Assembly (NCBI RefSeq): GCF_004118155.1
Contig: NZ_SAIQ01000005.1
Span: 62,001-126,000, forward strand
Length of the DNA stretch: 64,000 bases
Origin: Edaphocola flava
GTDB taxonomy: Bacteria > Bacteroidota > Bacteroidia > Chitinophagales > Chitinophagaceae
Reading direction: 5' to 3'
Below are positions 8,657-17,973 of this stretch, piece after piece. The first letter of the stretch is position 1; the number at the start of each line of letters is the position of its first letter. Under the pieces are notes generated by a model that did not search any database, was not told the DNA's origin, and was given only the letters and a program-made list of their open reading frames with translations. Position numbers and translations under genes: made by a program.

Positions 8657-11560
8657 TCAGGACGGGCATTCCCTGGCCAGTTGTAAAATGGCTATAGCAC
8701 CGGGTGTTGCCGGGTTGTCTTTAAGCTGGAAGCTGTAGGTCTTACCCTGCGTTTCTGAAAGCAGTTGCAACCTGCTGCGGATCATATCCAGTCCGAGGCT
8801 TTTATGTGTTTTCTCTGTAGTATGTGTGTTGGCTGTTCCGGGTCCGTTATCCTGTACACAGATCCATAAACTATCCGGACTTATCCTGCAGGATATGGTA
8901 ATTAAAACCGGTTTTTTACTCTTCATCACTCCATGAATAACGGCATTTTCCGCCAGGGGTTGCAGGAGCATTACCGGTACTGTAATCTTTTCTGGATCTA
9001 CACCCGGCCCAAGCTCGATAGCATAGCTCAATCTGTCTTCAAAGCGCAATTGCTCCAGGTCCAGGTAATGGCTTATATATTCCAGTTCTTTGGAGAGTAG
9101 GATCTTCGTTTCCCGGCTGCTGTTAAGGCTTCCGCGAATCAGTTTTGAAAATTTGGCCAGGTATTTATTGGCCTGGTACCGGTCGTGGTCATTGATATAA
9201 CCCTGGATCGCATTCAGCGCATTGAATACAAAATGTGGATTCATCATAGCTTGCAGCGCACTCAGCTTCAGCAGGGCGACCTGTAGCTTCAGATCCTGGT
9301 CCTGCCGTTGCCTTTTGCGCAACTTTCCCGCAAGATAATTGCTCACCAGTAATACCACAATCAACCCTGACAGGAAGAGTGCAAGACCCACGGGCCAGCG
9401 CTGAAAAAATGGTACAGGTATTTGCAGCAAAACGGTCTTTTCTTCCGACCAGGCACTATTTCCTTTGCGGCAGCGCAGGTATAGCTTCTTCTTGCCTTCG
9501 AAACCGAGGGGAATGGAAAAAAACGGACCAGTGGTTTCAATAAAATTATCAGCTCCGTCAAAACGATAGGAGAAGACTACCGGGGCAGTATTGCCAAAGG
9601 CTACAGCACTGCACTCCAGCTTTATTTCCTTGCTTTTTTCGGGCAGGTGTATGGTTCCTGCGGGGTTAATCCAGACCTGTGCTTTATTCTGGATGGAGTG
9701 GATGAACAGTCGCGGTCTTTCAGGAGCCTGGGTCAACGAGCCCAGGGCCATTTTTTGTAATCCTTCTGCGGTCACCGTATATAGAAAGTCCTCGTCACGA
9801 CAAAAGGCCAGAACATTATCCGATAGGAGGCCATTGCTTTTATTTACCCATAATGCTGGTTTGAACGTATTGTGTTCCAGCCGGAACATGCCGATTCCTG
9901 CATCCCCCGCCAGCCATAACTGATCCCCGTACATTTTTATTTTACCGACAGAGCCTCCATGCAATGCTTCAGGCAGGATTAGTTGCCTGATTCTGCCCTG
10001 TGTATCGGCAATCATAATTCCATTACTTTCTGTGCTCAGTACCAGGAGATCAGGGGCGGGCATCTTGATGTCTGTGATACGTTGATTGGCCAGAGGTTCA
10101 GGAAGGTTCAACTGATAGTTCTTTCCTTCCTTCAGGAAATGTAATCCGTCCATGTCGCTGTACCAAATCTTACCGGGAGCGATATCCGGACAGATGGCAT
10201 ATTTACGGTTTGCACTCCAGAATACAGAATCGAGAACCAGCTGGGCGCCGCGGATATCCAGTGAAAATAAGTGGCGTATACCATTCAGGTACAATTTTCC
10301 CGAAGCGGTTATTTCAGCATCTTTCATCGGCACTATAACCGGCTGCTGAGCATACCGTACGTTTAATGATTTGAACCTGTTGAGGCCATCTGTCTGCCAT
10401 ATCCAAATCAGACCACCGGAGATAATCACTTTTCCTGAATACTGGTCATAGTGCACATTTTTAATCATCATCGCTGTATTGACCGATCGGAGCAGAACTT
10501 TATCCAGCTTCAGTTCCCTGTTGAAGCAAGCTACACTGCCGTTCTCAAATCCGGTTACGATCTGTGTGCCGCAGACCTCCATATCAGTAATGATTTTTCC
10601 CGGCCATTCTTTCGTAAAAGCCGCTGCCCTTGCATCTCTTTTATTATCCGGGTAGTAATATAAACCGTCGGCAAGTGAAGTGATCCAGACGCCTCCCTTT
10701 TTATCAGACCATGCGCGTCCGGGCGAATAAATATCTGTGAAGGTCCGGGAAATGCTAAATGCTCCGTTCTGCTCCTGCAGTTCTATTACCCGTCCATTGC
10801 TGCAGGTGATGAAGATGTGCCCTGATGACTGAACTTCAAGCTTCCAGGGCTCCAGTGCTTCGGTCCAGCAATACAGCAACTCTTCTTTACCCTTGCGGAA
10901 ACGAAATAATTTGTCAGACATCAGGTAATAAAGCGTATTGCCGTTTGCAACAACCGTTCCACTATTGGTAATCCCTTTAAGTTTATAGATTTGCTGCCTG
11001 TTCTTATGAATAAAGTTATTGAACAAATAATAGCTATCACTTCCATCCTCCCAGTAAATATTCACCTTGTAGGGCATCATATTGCCGCTGAGGATACTGT
11101 CAGCATTAGCGATTAATTGCGTGTAATCACCGCCAATGCCCGAGATATGATTGATGTTGTCCCTTCCTTCATAGAAGTGAGGAGCGTAATTCATAAGTCG
11201 TATTCCGGCAAGCACAGGTGTATTCGCCGGATGATAGAAACGGCCTTTTTCATAATAGCCTATCCTGCCATTGAAACAGCAAAACCAGATCCTGCCGTAT
11301 TTATCGACGCTGATCTCCAGTACTTCATTGTCCGGCAGTCCGTCCTTGGTGCCAAATTGCCTGAAGTGAGTACCATCAAAGCGATATACGCCGGTGTTGG
11401 AACTGATCCAGAGAAAGCCCTCCCTGTCCTGGGCAATATCATACATATAGTTGCCGCTCAGTCCTTCTGCTGTACTGTAGCGGATATAGGTGCCGGGCTG
11501 TGTAAACGCAGTTCTGCTAAAGAACAGGTAACATAGGATGATTAAAGATAATCGTTTCAA
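8657..11560 (-). CDS. Two-component sensor: ligand-binding propeller fused to LytS-type histidine kinase
   Basis: The 967-residue protein starts with a signal peptide (MKRLSLIILCYLFFSRTAFTQ). A long periplasmic part follows with two-component propeller repeats (EGLSGNYMYDIAQDREGFLWI, DGLPDNEVLEISVDKYGRIWF, SDNVLAFCRDEDFLY) and a Y_Y_Y-like domain near 630-710. One membrane helix lies at about 720-745 (GLALFLSGLIVVLLVSNYL). The cytoplasmic part is a His_kinase (PF06580) domain: NPHFVFNALNAI with the phospho-accepting His at residue 776, then ENAVIHG (N-box) and DNGPGT. This architecture is known from Bacteroidota sensors that read extracellular signals. Its stop overlaps nothing, but its start overlaps the response regulator gene by four bases, so the pair is one operon with translational coupling. 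The ligand is unknown. Confidence 0.9.
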   Translation of the reverse strand: MKRLSLIILCYLFFSRTAFTQPGTYIRYSTAEGLSGNYMYDIAQDREGFLWISSNTGVYRFDGTHFRQFGTKDGLPDNEVLEISVDKYGRIWFCCFNGRIGYYEKGRFYHPANTPVLAGIRLMNYAPHFYEGRDNINHISGIGGDYTQLIANADSILSGNMMPYKVNIYWEDGSDSYYLFNNFIHKNRQQIYKLKGITNSGTVVANGNTLYYLMSDKLFRFRKGKEELLYCWTEALEPWKLEVQSSGHIFITCSNGRVIELQEQNGAFSISRTFTDIYSPGRAWSDKKGGVWITSLADGLYYYPDNKRDARAAAFTKEWPGKIITDMEVCGTQIVTGFENGSVACFNRELKLDKVLLRSVNTAMMIKNVHYDQYSGKVIISGGLIWIWQTDGLNRFKSLNVRYAQQPVIVPMKDAEITASGKLYLNGIRHLFSLDIRGAQLVLDSVFWSANRKYAICPDIAPGKIWYSDMDGLHFLKEGKNYQLNLPEPLANQRITDIKMPAPDLLVLSTESNGIMIADTQGRIRQLILPEALHGGSVGKIKMYGDQLWLAGDAGIGMFRLEHNTFKPALWVNKSNGLLSDNVLAFCRDEDFLYTVTAEGLQKMALGSLTQAPERPRLFIHSIQNKAQVWINPAGTIHLPEKSKEIKLECSAVAFGNTAPVVFSYRFDGADNFIETTGPFFSIPLGFEGKKKLYLRCRKGNSAWSEEKTVLLQIPVPFFQRWPVGLALFLSGLIVVLLVSNYLAGKLRKRQRQDQDLKLQVALLKLSALQAMMNPHFVFNALNAIQGYINDHDRYQANKYLAKFSKLIRGSLNSSRETKILLSKELEYISHYLDLEQLRFEDRLSYAIELGPGVDPEKITVPVMLLQPLAENAVIHGVMKSKKPVLITISCRISPDSLWICVQDNGPGTANTHTTEKTHKSLGLDMIRSRLQLLSETQGKTYSFQLKDNPATPGAIAILQLARECPS

Positions 11561-12300
11561 GAGCCCAGTTTTTTGGACAGCTCAAGAAACAAAGGCAGCT
11601 TTCTCCTGCTGACAGGGATCTCATATCCTCCGGCGAGCAAGGCTGTATAGCCATTCTTGGAAGAATAACCTTTCAGGTGCTGGAGATTAATGATAAATGA
11701 TTTGTGGGAACGGAAAAATGTTGGGTTCGTTAATAAGGTTTCATAAGATCCCAACTGGCGGGAAGCCGTAATCTTACGGGAACCTTCCAGGTAAAATGCG
11801 GTATAGCTGCCGGCAGCTTCGGCAAAAAGAATCTGCGCCCGGTCAAATAGTTCAAAACCATTGTCGTGATTGACGATGACCTGCTGCTGTTGCAGATCTG
11901 ATACGGATGGCTTCAACACGGGTAATACAGGCGCTTTTCTTTGCAGGAATGCTGTTGCCTTGTCCACTGCGATCAGCAGTTCGTCAATGTCTATCGGTTT
12001 CAAAAGATAGTCTATAGCCTGTGCTTTAATGGCTTTCAGGCTGAAGGTATCATGAGCGGTTACAAAGATCAGGGCCTGAATTCTGTCCTGCACTTTTTGT
12101 AATAAATCAAAACCGGTCTCAGTACCCAGGTTCACGTCAAGAAATACAATGTCAATTTTGTTTTCGTGCAGTAATCTGGTGGCGACAGCTATATCTTCTG
12201 CCAGCAAAATGGTACTGAGCTGAGGACAGTGCTCTGTTAATAATCCATGCAGGCATTTACGCGCCGGAGCTTCATCATCTAATATAAGGGCAGAAAACAT
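11557..12300 (-). CDS. LytTR-family response regulator
   Basis: The 247-residue protein has a receiver domain (about 1-120; acidic pocket DDE at 8-10, phosphorylation Asp55 in VFLDVNLG, conserved Lys in YLLKPID) and a C-terminal LytTR DNA-binding domain (about 140-245; FAEAAGSYTAFYLEG, FFRSHKSFIINL, GYEIPVSRRKL). It is the partner of the kinase that starts at 11560; the genes overlap by ATGA, and the regulator is transcribed first. Members of this family bind pairs of short direct repeats upstream of targets, often including their own gene. Confidence 0.93.
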   Translation of the reverse strand: MFSALILDDEAPARKCLHGLLTEHCPQLSTILLAEDIAVATRLLHENKIDIVFLDVNLGTETGFDLLQKVQDRIQALIFVTAHDTFSLKAIKAQAIDYLLKPIDIDELLIAVDKATAFLQRKAPVLPVLKPSVSDLQQQQVIVNHDNGFELFDRAQILFAEAAGSYTAFYLEGSRKITASRQLGSYETLLTNPTFFRSHKSFIINLQHLKGYSSKNGYTALLAGGYEIPVSRRKLPLFLELSKKLGS

Positions 12301-12637
12301 AAAGTGTGTGTTGAATACTATGGGTTAAGTATAAAAACATCTTCACATGAAATCTCCATCTTTCCGGCAATAAATAACTGCCGTGTCCAAAAACGTTTCC
12401 CCTTTGCCAGTCTATAATGCCTTAACGTTCAATGTAGATAGGAATAATTTACCTCGCTCATTCACTACAGTAAATGTACATAATATTTCCTATTGTTGTG
12501 TATTTTTATGGTCATTATTAAGGTTTTCCGGCACCGGAGTACTGCAGCCATAATCCGAAATTGTAATACCTGTTCTCTTATGTATATACTAAAACCCGCC
12601 AGGATAGCGGGTTTTGGTACGTTTTTAAATATGGCAT
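12301..12637. other. 337-bp intergenic region upstream of the response regulator
   Basis: It holds the leader of the regulator operon on the right-to-left strand and, at 12591-12615, the terminator of the next gene. A TAACGTTCAATGTA element at 12423-12436 and an AAATGTACATAAT element at 12472-12484 resemble parts of a site near 17173-17198 (see findings). No gene is seen. Confidence 0.55.
12591..12615 (-). terminator. Rho-independent terminator of the 12638-13102 gene
   Basis: Inverted repeat aaaacccgc (12591-12599) and gcgggtttt (12607-12615) with a seven-base loop, 22 bases past the stop of the minus-strand gene. Confidence 0.75.
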
Positions 12638-13102
12638 TTAAAGTTTGATCTCAATATCGAGCTGCCGTCCTTCTTTAAAGGCTTTCTTATCCATTGATGA
12701 ACCAACGGCTGCACCAATAGCCATACCAATGGGTAGGCCTACACCAATGAGTCCAATATTGCCTATGCTCAAGCCGAATGCCGATCCGATCGGTAATCCG
12801 AATACAGTGAAACCTAAAAGCATCCACATGTTCCGGTAATGGTTTTTAGCAACAATTTTATGCTCTTTTTCCAGCTGTTTCAGGATTGCAGTTTGTTGTT
12901 GTTTTACCAGCTTGGCCAATGCGGCTCCATCAAATGCAGAAGCATTTACTACTGCTACATGCTGACTAATGCTGCGCTCCGTATCAACTGGTAATGCTTT
13001 ATTGTTTATTGCCTTTATCAGCATACCCAGCTGTTCATAGATCCGCTGTAGTTTATTATCGCCTGAAAGATCGGTTCTGTTATTTAGTTCAGTAATATTC
13101 AT
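12638..13102 (-). CDS. Small membrane protein with glycine-rich hydrophobic pair, unknown function
   Basis: The 154-residue product has a polar N-terminal half with a coiled-coil-like helix (about 74-99, LVKQQQTAILKQLEKEHKIV) and a hydrophobic region (about 106-145) that can form two membrane helices with many glycines (GLPIGSAFGLSIGNIGLIGVG, GLPIGMAIGAAVGSSMD), a glycine-zipper-like pattern. I do not recognise the family. It is a single gene with its own terminator; a questionable open frame precedes it. It might be a cytoplasmic protein tethered to the inner membrane, but that is only inferred from the hydrophobicity pattern. Confidence 0.7.
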   Translation of the reverse strand: MNITELNNRTDLSGDNKLQRIYEQLGMLIKAINNKALPVDTERSISQHVAVVNASAFDGAALAKLVKQQQTAILKQLEKEHKIVAKNHYRNMWMLLGFTVFGLPIGSAFGLSIGNIGLIGVGLPIGMAIGAAVGSSMDKKAFKEGRQLDIEIKL

Positions 13103-13350
13103 ATGTATTTGTCCTTGTAAGGCTGGTTTTTAGCACTCAAATATACATAAGTTTTGCCGGAGTAGAGGGAGGGTGAGTGGATAGCCGGCTGATCCGTTTT
13201 TTGTTTTACCAGGCACTTGTATGTGGAATATTTAATATGTATTTTGGGTTCTATCAATGAATGCCTGGCTATAGTATAATAACTTAAGCATAGGGTGCTC
13301 TTAGTTTTTTTAATAATTCTGATGCTTTTCACCCGTTAAACATAAAAAAT

Positions 13351-13776
13351 ATGAAAAAATTATTATGCTCATTCATTACAATCATTAGCCTGAATGCCTT
13401 CGGTCAGGAGAAAATTCATACCAATACGGTTATTCAGGAAAGTGGTAGTATTTATTTTCTGAATAACGATTATACTTTAACAGGAACTAGTCTTAAGCTT
13501 GGAGACAAGGAGGATAGCCTTACCATTGAACTGGTTCCGGTAAGCGATCGTAAAAGTGGTGGGGTAAGAACCCGCGTGTTTAAATCGAAAGATGGCTCAG
13601 ATGAATATGAAATTATTGATGCCGATAATTGTTACATCATTAATTGGTATGGCATCATTTTCAAAAACGAGCCCAAGAAATACCTTAGTCGCTATGATGA
13701 AAATTGCATTCCCAAAAAATTAAGGAAACTGCTCAAAAACCAGAGAATGTATCTGGGTAAACCATATAAATGGTAG
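13351..13776 (+). CDS. Small secreted protein of unknown function
   Basis: The 141-residue product starts with a typical signal peptide (MKKLLCSFITIISLNAFGQ, cleavage likely after residue 18 or 19). The mature part is polar, with short beta-like stretches (SIYFLNNDYTL, YEIIDADNCYIINWYGIIF) and a basic C-terminus (KKLRKLLKNQRM). No known motif was found. Two cysteines remain in the mature part and might pair. It stands alone: the gap upstream is 247 bases and a strong bidirectional terminator follows 12 bases after the stop. Confidence 0.75.
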   Translation: MKKLLCSFITIISLNAFGQEKIHTNTVIQESGSIYFLNNDYTLTGTSLKLGDKEDSLTIELVPVSDRKSGGVRTRVFKSKDGSDEYEIIDADNCYIINWYGIIFKNEPKKYLSRYDENCIPKKLRKLLKNQRMYLGKPYKW

Positions 13777-13788
13777 TCAATTGTTTTA

Positions 13789-13839
13789 AGAGAATAAATA
13801 ACAAGCGCCGGGATTCCCGGCGCTTGTTATTTATTCTCT
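13789..13839. terminator. Very long bidirectional terminator
   Basis: Two perfectly complementary 25-base arms (13789-13813 and 13815-13839) flank a single central base; the GC-rich centre is gcgccggga/tcccggcgc. It sits between the convergent genes ending at 13776 and 13852, and a TTTT run follows on the plus strand. Confidence 0.85.
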
Positions 13840-13851
13840 TTTCAGAAATGC

Positions 13852-14679
13852 TTACAGATCCTTATACTTCACCCTCATTGATCCCAGTATGCCGATGCCG
13901 CCTTGCACATTGGTATATAGCCTGGTGGGTTCGGCAAAGGGATTGCCATCTGTATTGCCCAGTGTATTCAATGATTCGGCAAATTTGTAATATTCCTCAC
14001 TGATATTGGATACAGATAGGATACAGGTCCCGGAGTCCCGTGCATATGTACTTATCTCTAATGTAGTATTGATTTCTGCTGTAGCATCATGATCATCCGT
14101 AGCATAATAAATAGACACATTACTGTTACTCCACCGCATCTCGGCATAAACGTTGATCCTGTAATAATTCTCTTGCCCGCGGATGTCTGCTACCTTGGTT
14201 TTTACCCGGTAGATATCGCCGCTGGAGGGGAAATTAAAAGGCCCCGTTGTCTCAAAGCTGAAATCAAAGCCAGGTGCGGGCACCGTGGTCATAGCTTCCA
14301 TAGAAAACTTGTCTCCGTTTTTGGCACGTACCGTATATGTACTTCCAGAAAGTATGGGCAACTCCGCGTTTTTCAGGTAAAATACCACTGTGCCGGAATT
14401 GTTGGCCAGGAACTGCAGGGGCTTTACGATCCCGTTAGATTCGATGGTTACCTGCGCTTGTTCAAGATCTGCTTGTGTAATGGTTTTTTTATTTTTAGTA
14501 ATTCCGGATGCTACCGATAATGCGATAGTGATCGTATCCAGATCTGGATTTAGGTATCCCTGTAATATGGCTATATCATCGGCCTGTGCCAGTGGAATGT
14601 TCTTTACTTCTTTACGGCAGCTACCCATGCTGATTGCTAATGACAGGAGTGCTATCAGTTTATACACAGTGTACTTCAT
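13852..14679 (-). CDS. DUF4249 outer-membrane-associated lipoprotein
   Basis: The 275-residue protein has a lipoprotein signal (MKYTVYKLIALLSLAISMGSC, lipidated Cys21) and the DUF4249 pattern: an early segment with DIAILQGYLNPDLDTITI, an Ig-like part (ILSGSTYTVRAKNG), and a C-terminal half with YYRINVYAEM. Genes of this family sit directly downstream of carboxypeptidase-regulatory TonB receptors, as here, nine bases after the receptor stop. It is inferred to be the surface lipoprotein partner of that receptor, acting in uptake of an unknown ligand. Confidence 0.88.
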   Translation of the reverse strand: MKYTVYKLIALLSLAISMGSCRKEVKNIPLAQADDIAILQGYLNPDLDTITIALSVASGITKNKKTITQADLEQAQVTIESNGIVKPLQFLANNSGTVVFYLKNAELPILSGSTYTVRAKNGDKFSMEAMTTVPAPGFDFSFETTGPFNFPSSGDIYRVKTKVADIRGQENYYRINVYAEMRWSNSNVSIYYATDDHDATAEINTTLEISTYARDSGTCILSVSNISEEYYKFAESLNTLGNTDGNPFAEPTRLYTNVQGGIGILGSMRVKYKDL

Positions 14680-14688
14680 GGTTATGGT

Positions 14689-17049
14689 TTAATTAAATTT
14701 GAACGAATAAGTAATGGACGGAATGAATGGGAAAATGGTGTATTTATACAGCTTCTGCTCACTCATGTTAGTACTGCTTTCCATATTATAAAAGAACGGA
14801 TTCTGGCGATTGTATACATTGTAGAAGCTCAGCTCCCAGGTGCGTACCCCATTCTTTTTCTGCTTCATAAACTGGATGCCTAGATCCATACGGTGATAGG
14901 CTTCTGTGCGATACGTATTCCTGTCGGTATACAGGTGGTATCCGTTATAACCGTTACTGCCGCTGAGGTTCCCATCTACAGGTATGTTGCCTATAATATC
15001 AGCTTCATATCTCGGTAACATTACCGGGTTGCCTGTTGCAAAAGTAAAGAGTGCATTCAGGCGTATCTTTTTATTGATCTCATAAAAGCCCACTAGGTTT
15101 ACATCATGCCTCCGGTCATGTCGTGGGTAAAACCATTCTCCGTTATTGATATCTGCAAAATGGTATTTCGTCCAGGAGAGCGTGTAAGAAAGCCAGCCCG
15201 TAAAACGGCCTTTTTGTTTCTGAAACATCAATTCTGCGCCATAACTCTTGCCGGTACCCGAGGTCACATTATCTTCAAACGTTATCGGCTTACCATTATC
15301 CGTTGGGTCATTTATAGACATAAAAGAAGCGCCCTCTTTGTACGAAACAATGTTGCTCATGTCTTTGTAATAACCCTCCAGGCTCAGGTTGAACATCTGT
15401 TTGCCGATCTGCAGGTCACGGAACAAGCCCGCACTATACTGTTTCGCTCTTTGCGGAGCCACACGTGCCGTGGCCGGTATCCACAGGTCTGTAGGCATAT
15501 TGATGCCTGTCGAACTCACCAGGTGCATATACTGGTTCATCACTGTATAGCTTGCTTTTACAGAAGTCAGATCATTCAACAGGTAACGCACAGAAGCACG
15601 GGGCTCCAGGTTGAAATATGTCTTGGAGTTGGTGGTGAAAGAAGAACCCCTTAAGCCCAGGTTGGCCGCCAGTGATTTGGTAATCTTCCATTCGTCATCA
15701 ATGTACAGGTTATTTTCCCAGCTGATATAATCATCTGCCTGGGAGATCTTCTTGTTCTGGTTTTCAATCGTCGTGTACACACTCGGTTTGAACAGATGCC
15801 TCGTGATCTTATACCCGGCCTTTATGGTATGACGATCGCTGGCATAATAACTCAGGTCATATTTGGCACCGATATCATCTATAGAAGAAAGGTATTGCAT
15901 GATGTACGTATCTGATCCGTACTTTTCCTTCATGTATACCGACATGTTATAATTGCTGTAGTTGAACGTGAGGTTAGCAAAGAGTTTAGGATTAAGTACC
16001 ATGTTCCAGCGGAAGGTGCCCGTAGCATTTCCCCAGCTGAAATTGTTCTTGGCACTGCTCTCCAAATCGCGATCTTTAAAATTGATATAGAACTTATCCC
16101 TGCCGAAATATCCGCTGAGGTAAATGCTGTTACGATCATTGATCTGGTAGTTTACCTTCGCATTCATGTCATAAAAGTAGTAACCAGCCGGACTTTCCCC
16201 GAAAGCTTTCAAAATAGGCTGTGCCAGTACATCGGCATATGTTCTGCGGCCAGAGAGCAGGAAAGAGGCCTTGTTTTTTACAATAGGTCCTTCGATGGTA
16301 ACCCGGGATGATAACAGGCCAATGCCGTATTCTCCCTTAAATTTTTCTTTATCACCTTCCTTCATGGTCATATTCAGAACAGAGGACAGGCGCTCTCCGT
16401 ATTTGGCAGGATATCCCCCTTTGATGAGTTCTACGCCTTTCAGCGCATCACCATTAAATACTGAGAAGAAGCCAAACAGGTGACTGGCATTATAAACCAC
16501 CGCATCGTCAAGGATGATCAGGTTCTGATCCACACCACCGCCCCGCACATTGAATCCGCTGCTGCCTTCCTGTCCCTTTTGCACGCCAGGCAAGAGCTTG
16601 ATGACTTTAAATACATCTTTCTCACCCAGTAATGCCGGTACATTTTTGATCTGGTCTATTTCCAGCTGATGCGTACCCATGCGCAGGTTGGCTACCTGTC
16701 CGGATTGTGCCGTAACGGTAACTTCTTCCAGCGTACTCTGGGGCGCAATATCCATGTCCAGTTTCTGACTGCTGTTCAGGTCGATGGTAAATGTCTTGTT
16801 GCTGACATAGCCGGGAAAATAGACCTCCAGCTCATAACTGCCCTGCGGAAGACTCAGGGAGTAAAAACCGTACTCATTTGTGGTAACAAATGTTTCAGTG
16901 CCCTTAACCTTAATAACAGCTCCAGGAAGTGTTTCCTGCGAGTTGCTTTCCTTTACAAACCCGCTCAGGGTAAGCTTCGCCTGGGCAAGGGCCGGGCTCG
17001 TTGCGGCGAAGGCCCCTACCATAGATAGGGATACAATAATAGCTTTCAT
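14689..17049 (-). CDS. TonB-dependent receptor with carboxypeptidase-regulatory-like N-terminal domain
   Basis: The 786-residue protein starts with a signal peptide (about 24 residues, ending ATSPALAQA). A CarboxypepD_reg-like domain follows (about 25-110; LSGFVKESNSQETLPGAVI, TNEYGFYSLSLPQGSYEL), then a short TonB-box-like stretch (EEVTVTAQ), a plug domain (about 120-230; FNVRGGGVDQNLIILDDAVV, LFGFFSVFNGDALKGVELIKG) and a beta-barrel ending in an aromatic tail (YSFKFN). It should import a ligand across the outer membrane using TonB/ExbB energy. It heads an operon with the DUF4249 gene. The DUF4249 partner rather than SusD argues against classical glycan uptake, but the substrate cannot be read from sequence. 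Confidence 0.93.
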   Translation of the reverse strand: MKAIIVSLSMVGAFAATSPALAQAKLTLSGFVKESNSQETLPGAVIKVKGTETFVTTNEYGFYSLSLPQGSYELEVYFPGYVSNKTFTIDLNSSQKLDMDIAPQSTLEEVTVTAQSGQVANLRMGTHQLEIDQIKNVPALLGEKDVFKVIKLLPGVQKGQEGSSGFNVRGGGVDQNLIILDDAVVYNASHLFGFFSVFNGDALKGVELIKGGYPAKYGERLSSVLNMTMKEGDKEKFKGEYGIGLLSSRVTIEGPIVKNKASFLLSGRRTYADVLAQPILKAFGESPAGYYFYDMNAKVNYQINDRNSIYLSGYFGRDKFYINFKDRDLESSAKNNFSWGNATGTFRWNMVLNPKLFANLTFNYSNYNMSVYMKEKYGSDTYIMQYLSSIDDIGAKYDLSYYASDRHTIKAGYKITRHLFKPSVYTTIENQNKKISQADDYISWENNLYIDDEWKITKSLAANLGLRGSSFTTNSKTYFNLEPRASVRYLLNDLTSVKASYTVMNQYMHLVSSTGINMPTDLWIPATARVAPQRAKQYSAGLFRDLQIGKQMFNLSLEGYYKDMSNIVSYKEGASFMSINDPTDNGKPITFEDNVTSGTGKSYGAELMFQKQKGRFTGWLSYTLSWTKYHFADINNGEWFYPRHDRRHDVNLVGFYEINKKIRLNALFTFATGNPVMLPRYEADIIGNIPVDGNLSGSNGYNGYHLYTDRNTYRTEAYHRMDLGIQFMKQKKNGVRTWELSFYNVYNRQNPFFYNMESSTNMSEQKLYKYTIFPFIPSITYSFKFN

Positions 17050-17235
17050 GGAATATTAAATATTAATTGACAGGTGTGTTAATTAAATGTTTAAGTTATA
17101 ACGGAGAGATTTGAGTATTAGTATAAAGGAAGGCAATTGCAGGGGCCGAATAACAACAAAAAGAATACAGGCTGAAAATGTACATTATTGAACGTAAAAT
17201 TGTTATTACTTCTTATTAATATCCCGGGAATAAAT

Positions 17236-17255
17236 AATATACCTATTGGTATATT
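17236..17255. promoter_or_regulatory. Palindromic operator upstream of tetR gene
   Basis: Perfect 8-base arms aatatacc (17236-17243) and ggtatatt (17248-17255) with four-base spacer. The same arms reappear at 17914-17943. Position relative to the promoter at 17271 suggests autoregulation. Confidence 0.75.
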
Positions 17256-17278
17256 TTGTCTGATATTGTGTAGCTTTG
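17246..17278 (+). promoter_or_regulatory. Bacteroidota-type promoter of the tetR gene
   Basis: TAGCTTTG at 17271-17278 fits the TAnnTTTG -7 element; a TTG at 17246-17248, 22 bases upstream, fits the -33 position and lies inside the palindromic operator. Start codon follows 32 bases later. Confidence 0.55.
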
Positions 17279-17309
17279 TGGGCCAGCAATTATTTTATGC
17301 TTATCGCAC

Positions 17310-17903
17310 ATGACAAAAGCAGAGCAGACAAGACAGTTTATTATAGAGCAATCAGCCGTCGTATTTAACGTAAAAGGATACGAGAATACGTCTTTGTCTG
17401 ATATTCAGAAAGCGACGAAACTGACTAAAGGCGCTATCTACGGAAACTTTGCAGATAAGAATGAGCTGGCAATTGCAGCCTATGAATATAACAGCTCCCT
17501 CATCATTAATGCTTTAAAAGACTGGATCGGAAAGGCTACTTCTGCAAAAGAGGCCCTGCTGGCCTATCCTGATTTTTATGTCCGTAACGGACAGATCGTT
17601 TTCGGGAAAGGGGGTTGTCCGTTAATGAACGCAGCGGTGGAGGCAGACGATCACCTGCATTTTATGCGCAATATAGTTCGTAAAAGTATGAAGCAGTTTC
17701 TGCGGCTGATCCGGGAAGTCATTGAGCAGGGGCAAACCAAAAAAGAGTTTAAATCTAAAGCCGATGCGGCTACATATGCTGCCACAATTTTCAGTATTAT
17801 GGAAGGCAGTATGCTCCTGGCAAAGATTATGAATGATACTAAATATTTCCAGCTCGCAGCAGACAGAATCAAGCTGATTGTGGTGCAGGAATTACTGAAA
17901 TAA
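17310..17903 (+). CDS. TetR/AcrR-family transcriptional regulator
   Basis: The 197-residue protein has the N-terminal TetR helix-turn-helix (about 8-55; FIIEQSAVVFNVKGYENTSL, then DIQKATKLTKGAIYGNFADK) and an all-helical C-terminal ligand and dimer domain (GGCPLMNAAVEADD resembles the TetR_C domain of YcdC-like members). It likely represses transcription by binding the palindrome with consensus AATATACC-N4-GGTATATT seen both before its own gene and before the fabF gene 70 bases downstream. The ligand is unknown; an acyl compound would fit the neighbour, which is inference. It could act on distant targets too. Confidence 0.92.
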   Translation: MTKAEQTRQFIIEQSAVVFNVKGYENTSLSDIQKATKLTKGAIYGNFADKNELAIAAYEYNSSLIINALKDWIGKATSAKEALLAYPDFYVRNGQIVFGKGGCPLMNAAVEADDHLHFMRNIVRKSMKQFLRLIREVIEQGQTKKEFKSKADAATYAATIFSIMEGSMLLAKIMNDTKYFQLAADRIKLIVVQELLK

Positions 17904-17913
17904 AATTTTTTCA

Positions 17914-17943
17914 CCATTAATATACCAATCGGTATATTAATGG
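17914..17943. promoter_or_regulatory. Extended palindromic operator between tetR and fabF
   Basis: Perfect 13-base arms ccattaatatacc (17914-17926) and ggtatattaatgg (17931-17943) flank aatc. The core equals the operator at 17236-17255. It ends 30 bases before the fabF start, where it could block initiation or, less likely, act as a weak hairpin. Confidence 0.8.
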
Positions 17944-17973
17944 TTTCTATGGTTTAAAACACAAATAGTAATT

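Noticed and set aside
13099-13332. Open frame of 77 codons just upstream of the 12638-13102 gene, overlapping it as ATGA
   Set aside because: Composition is unlike a folded protein, it fills the promoter region of the divergent gene at 13351, and no domain or signal is visible. The ATGA overlap is not enough.
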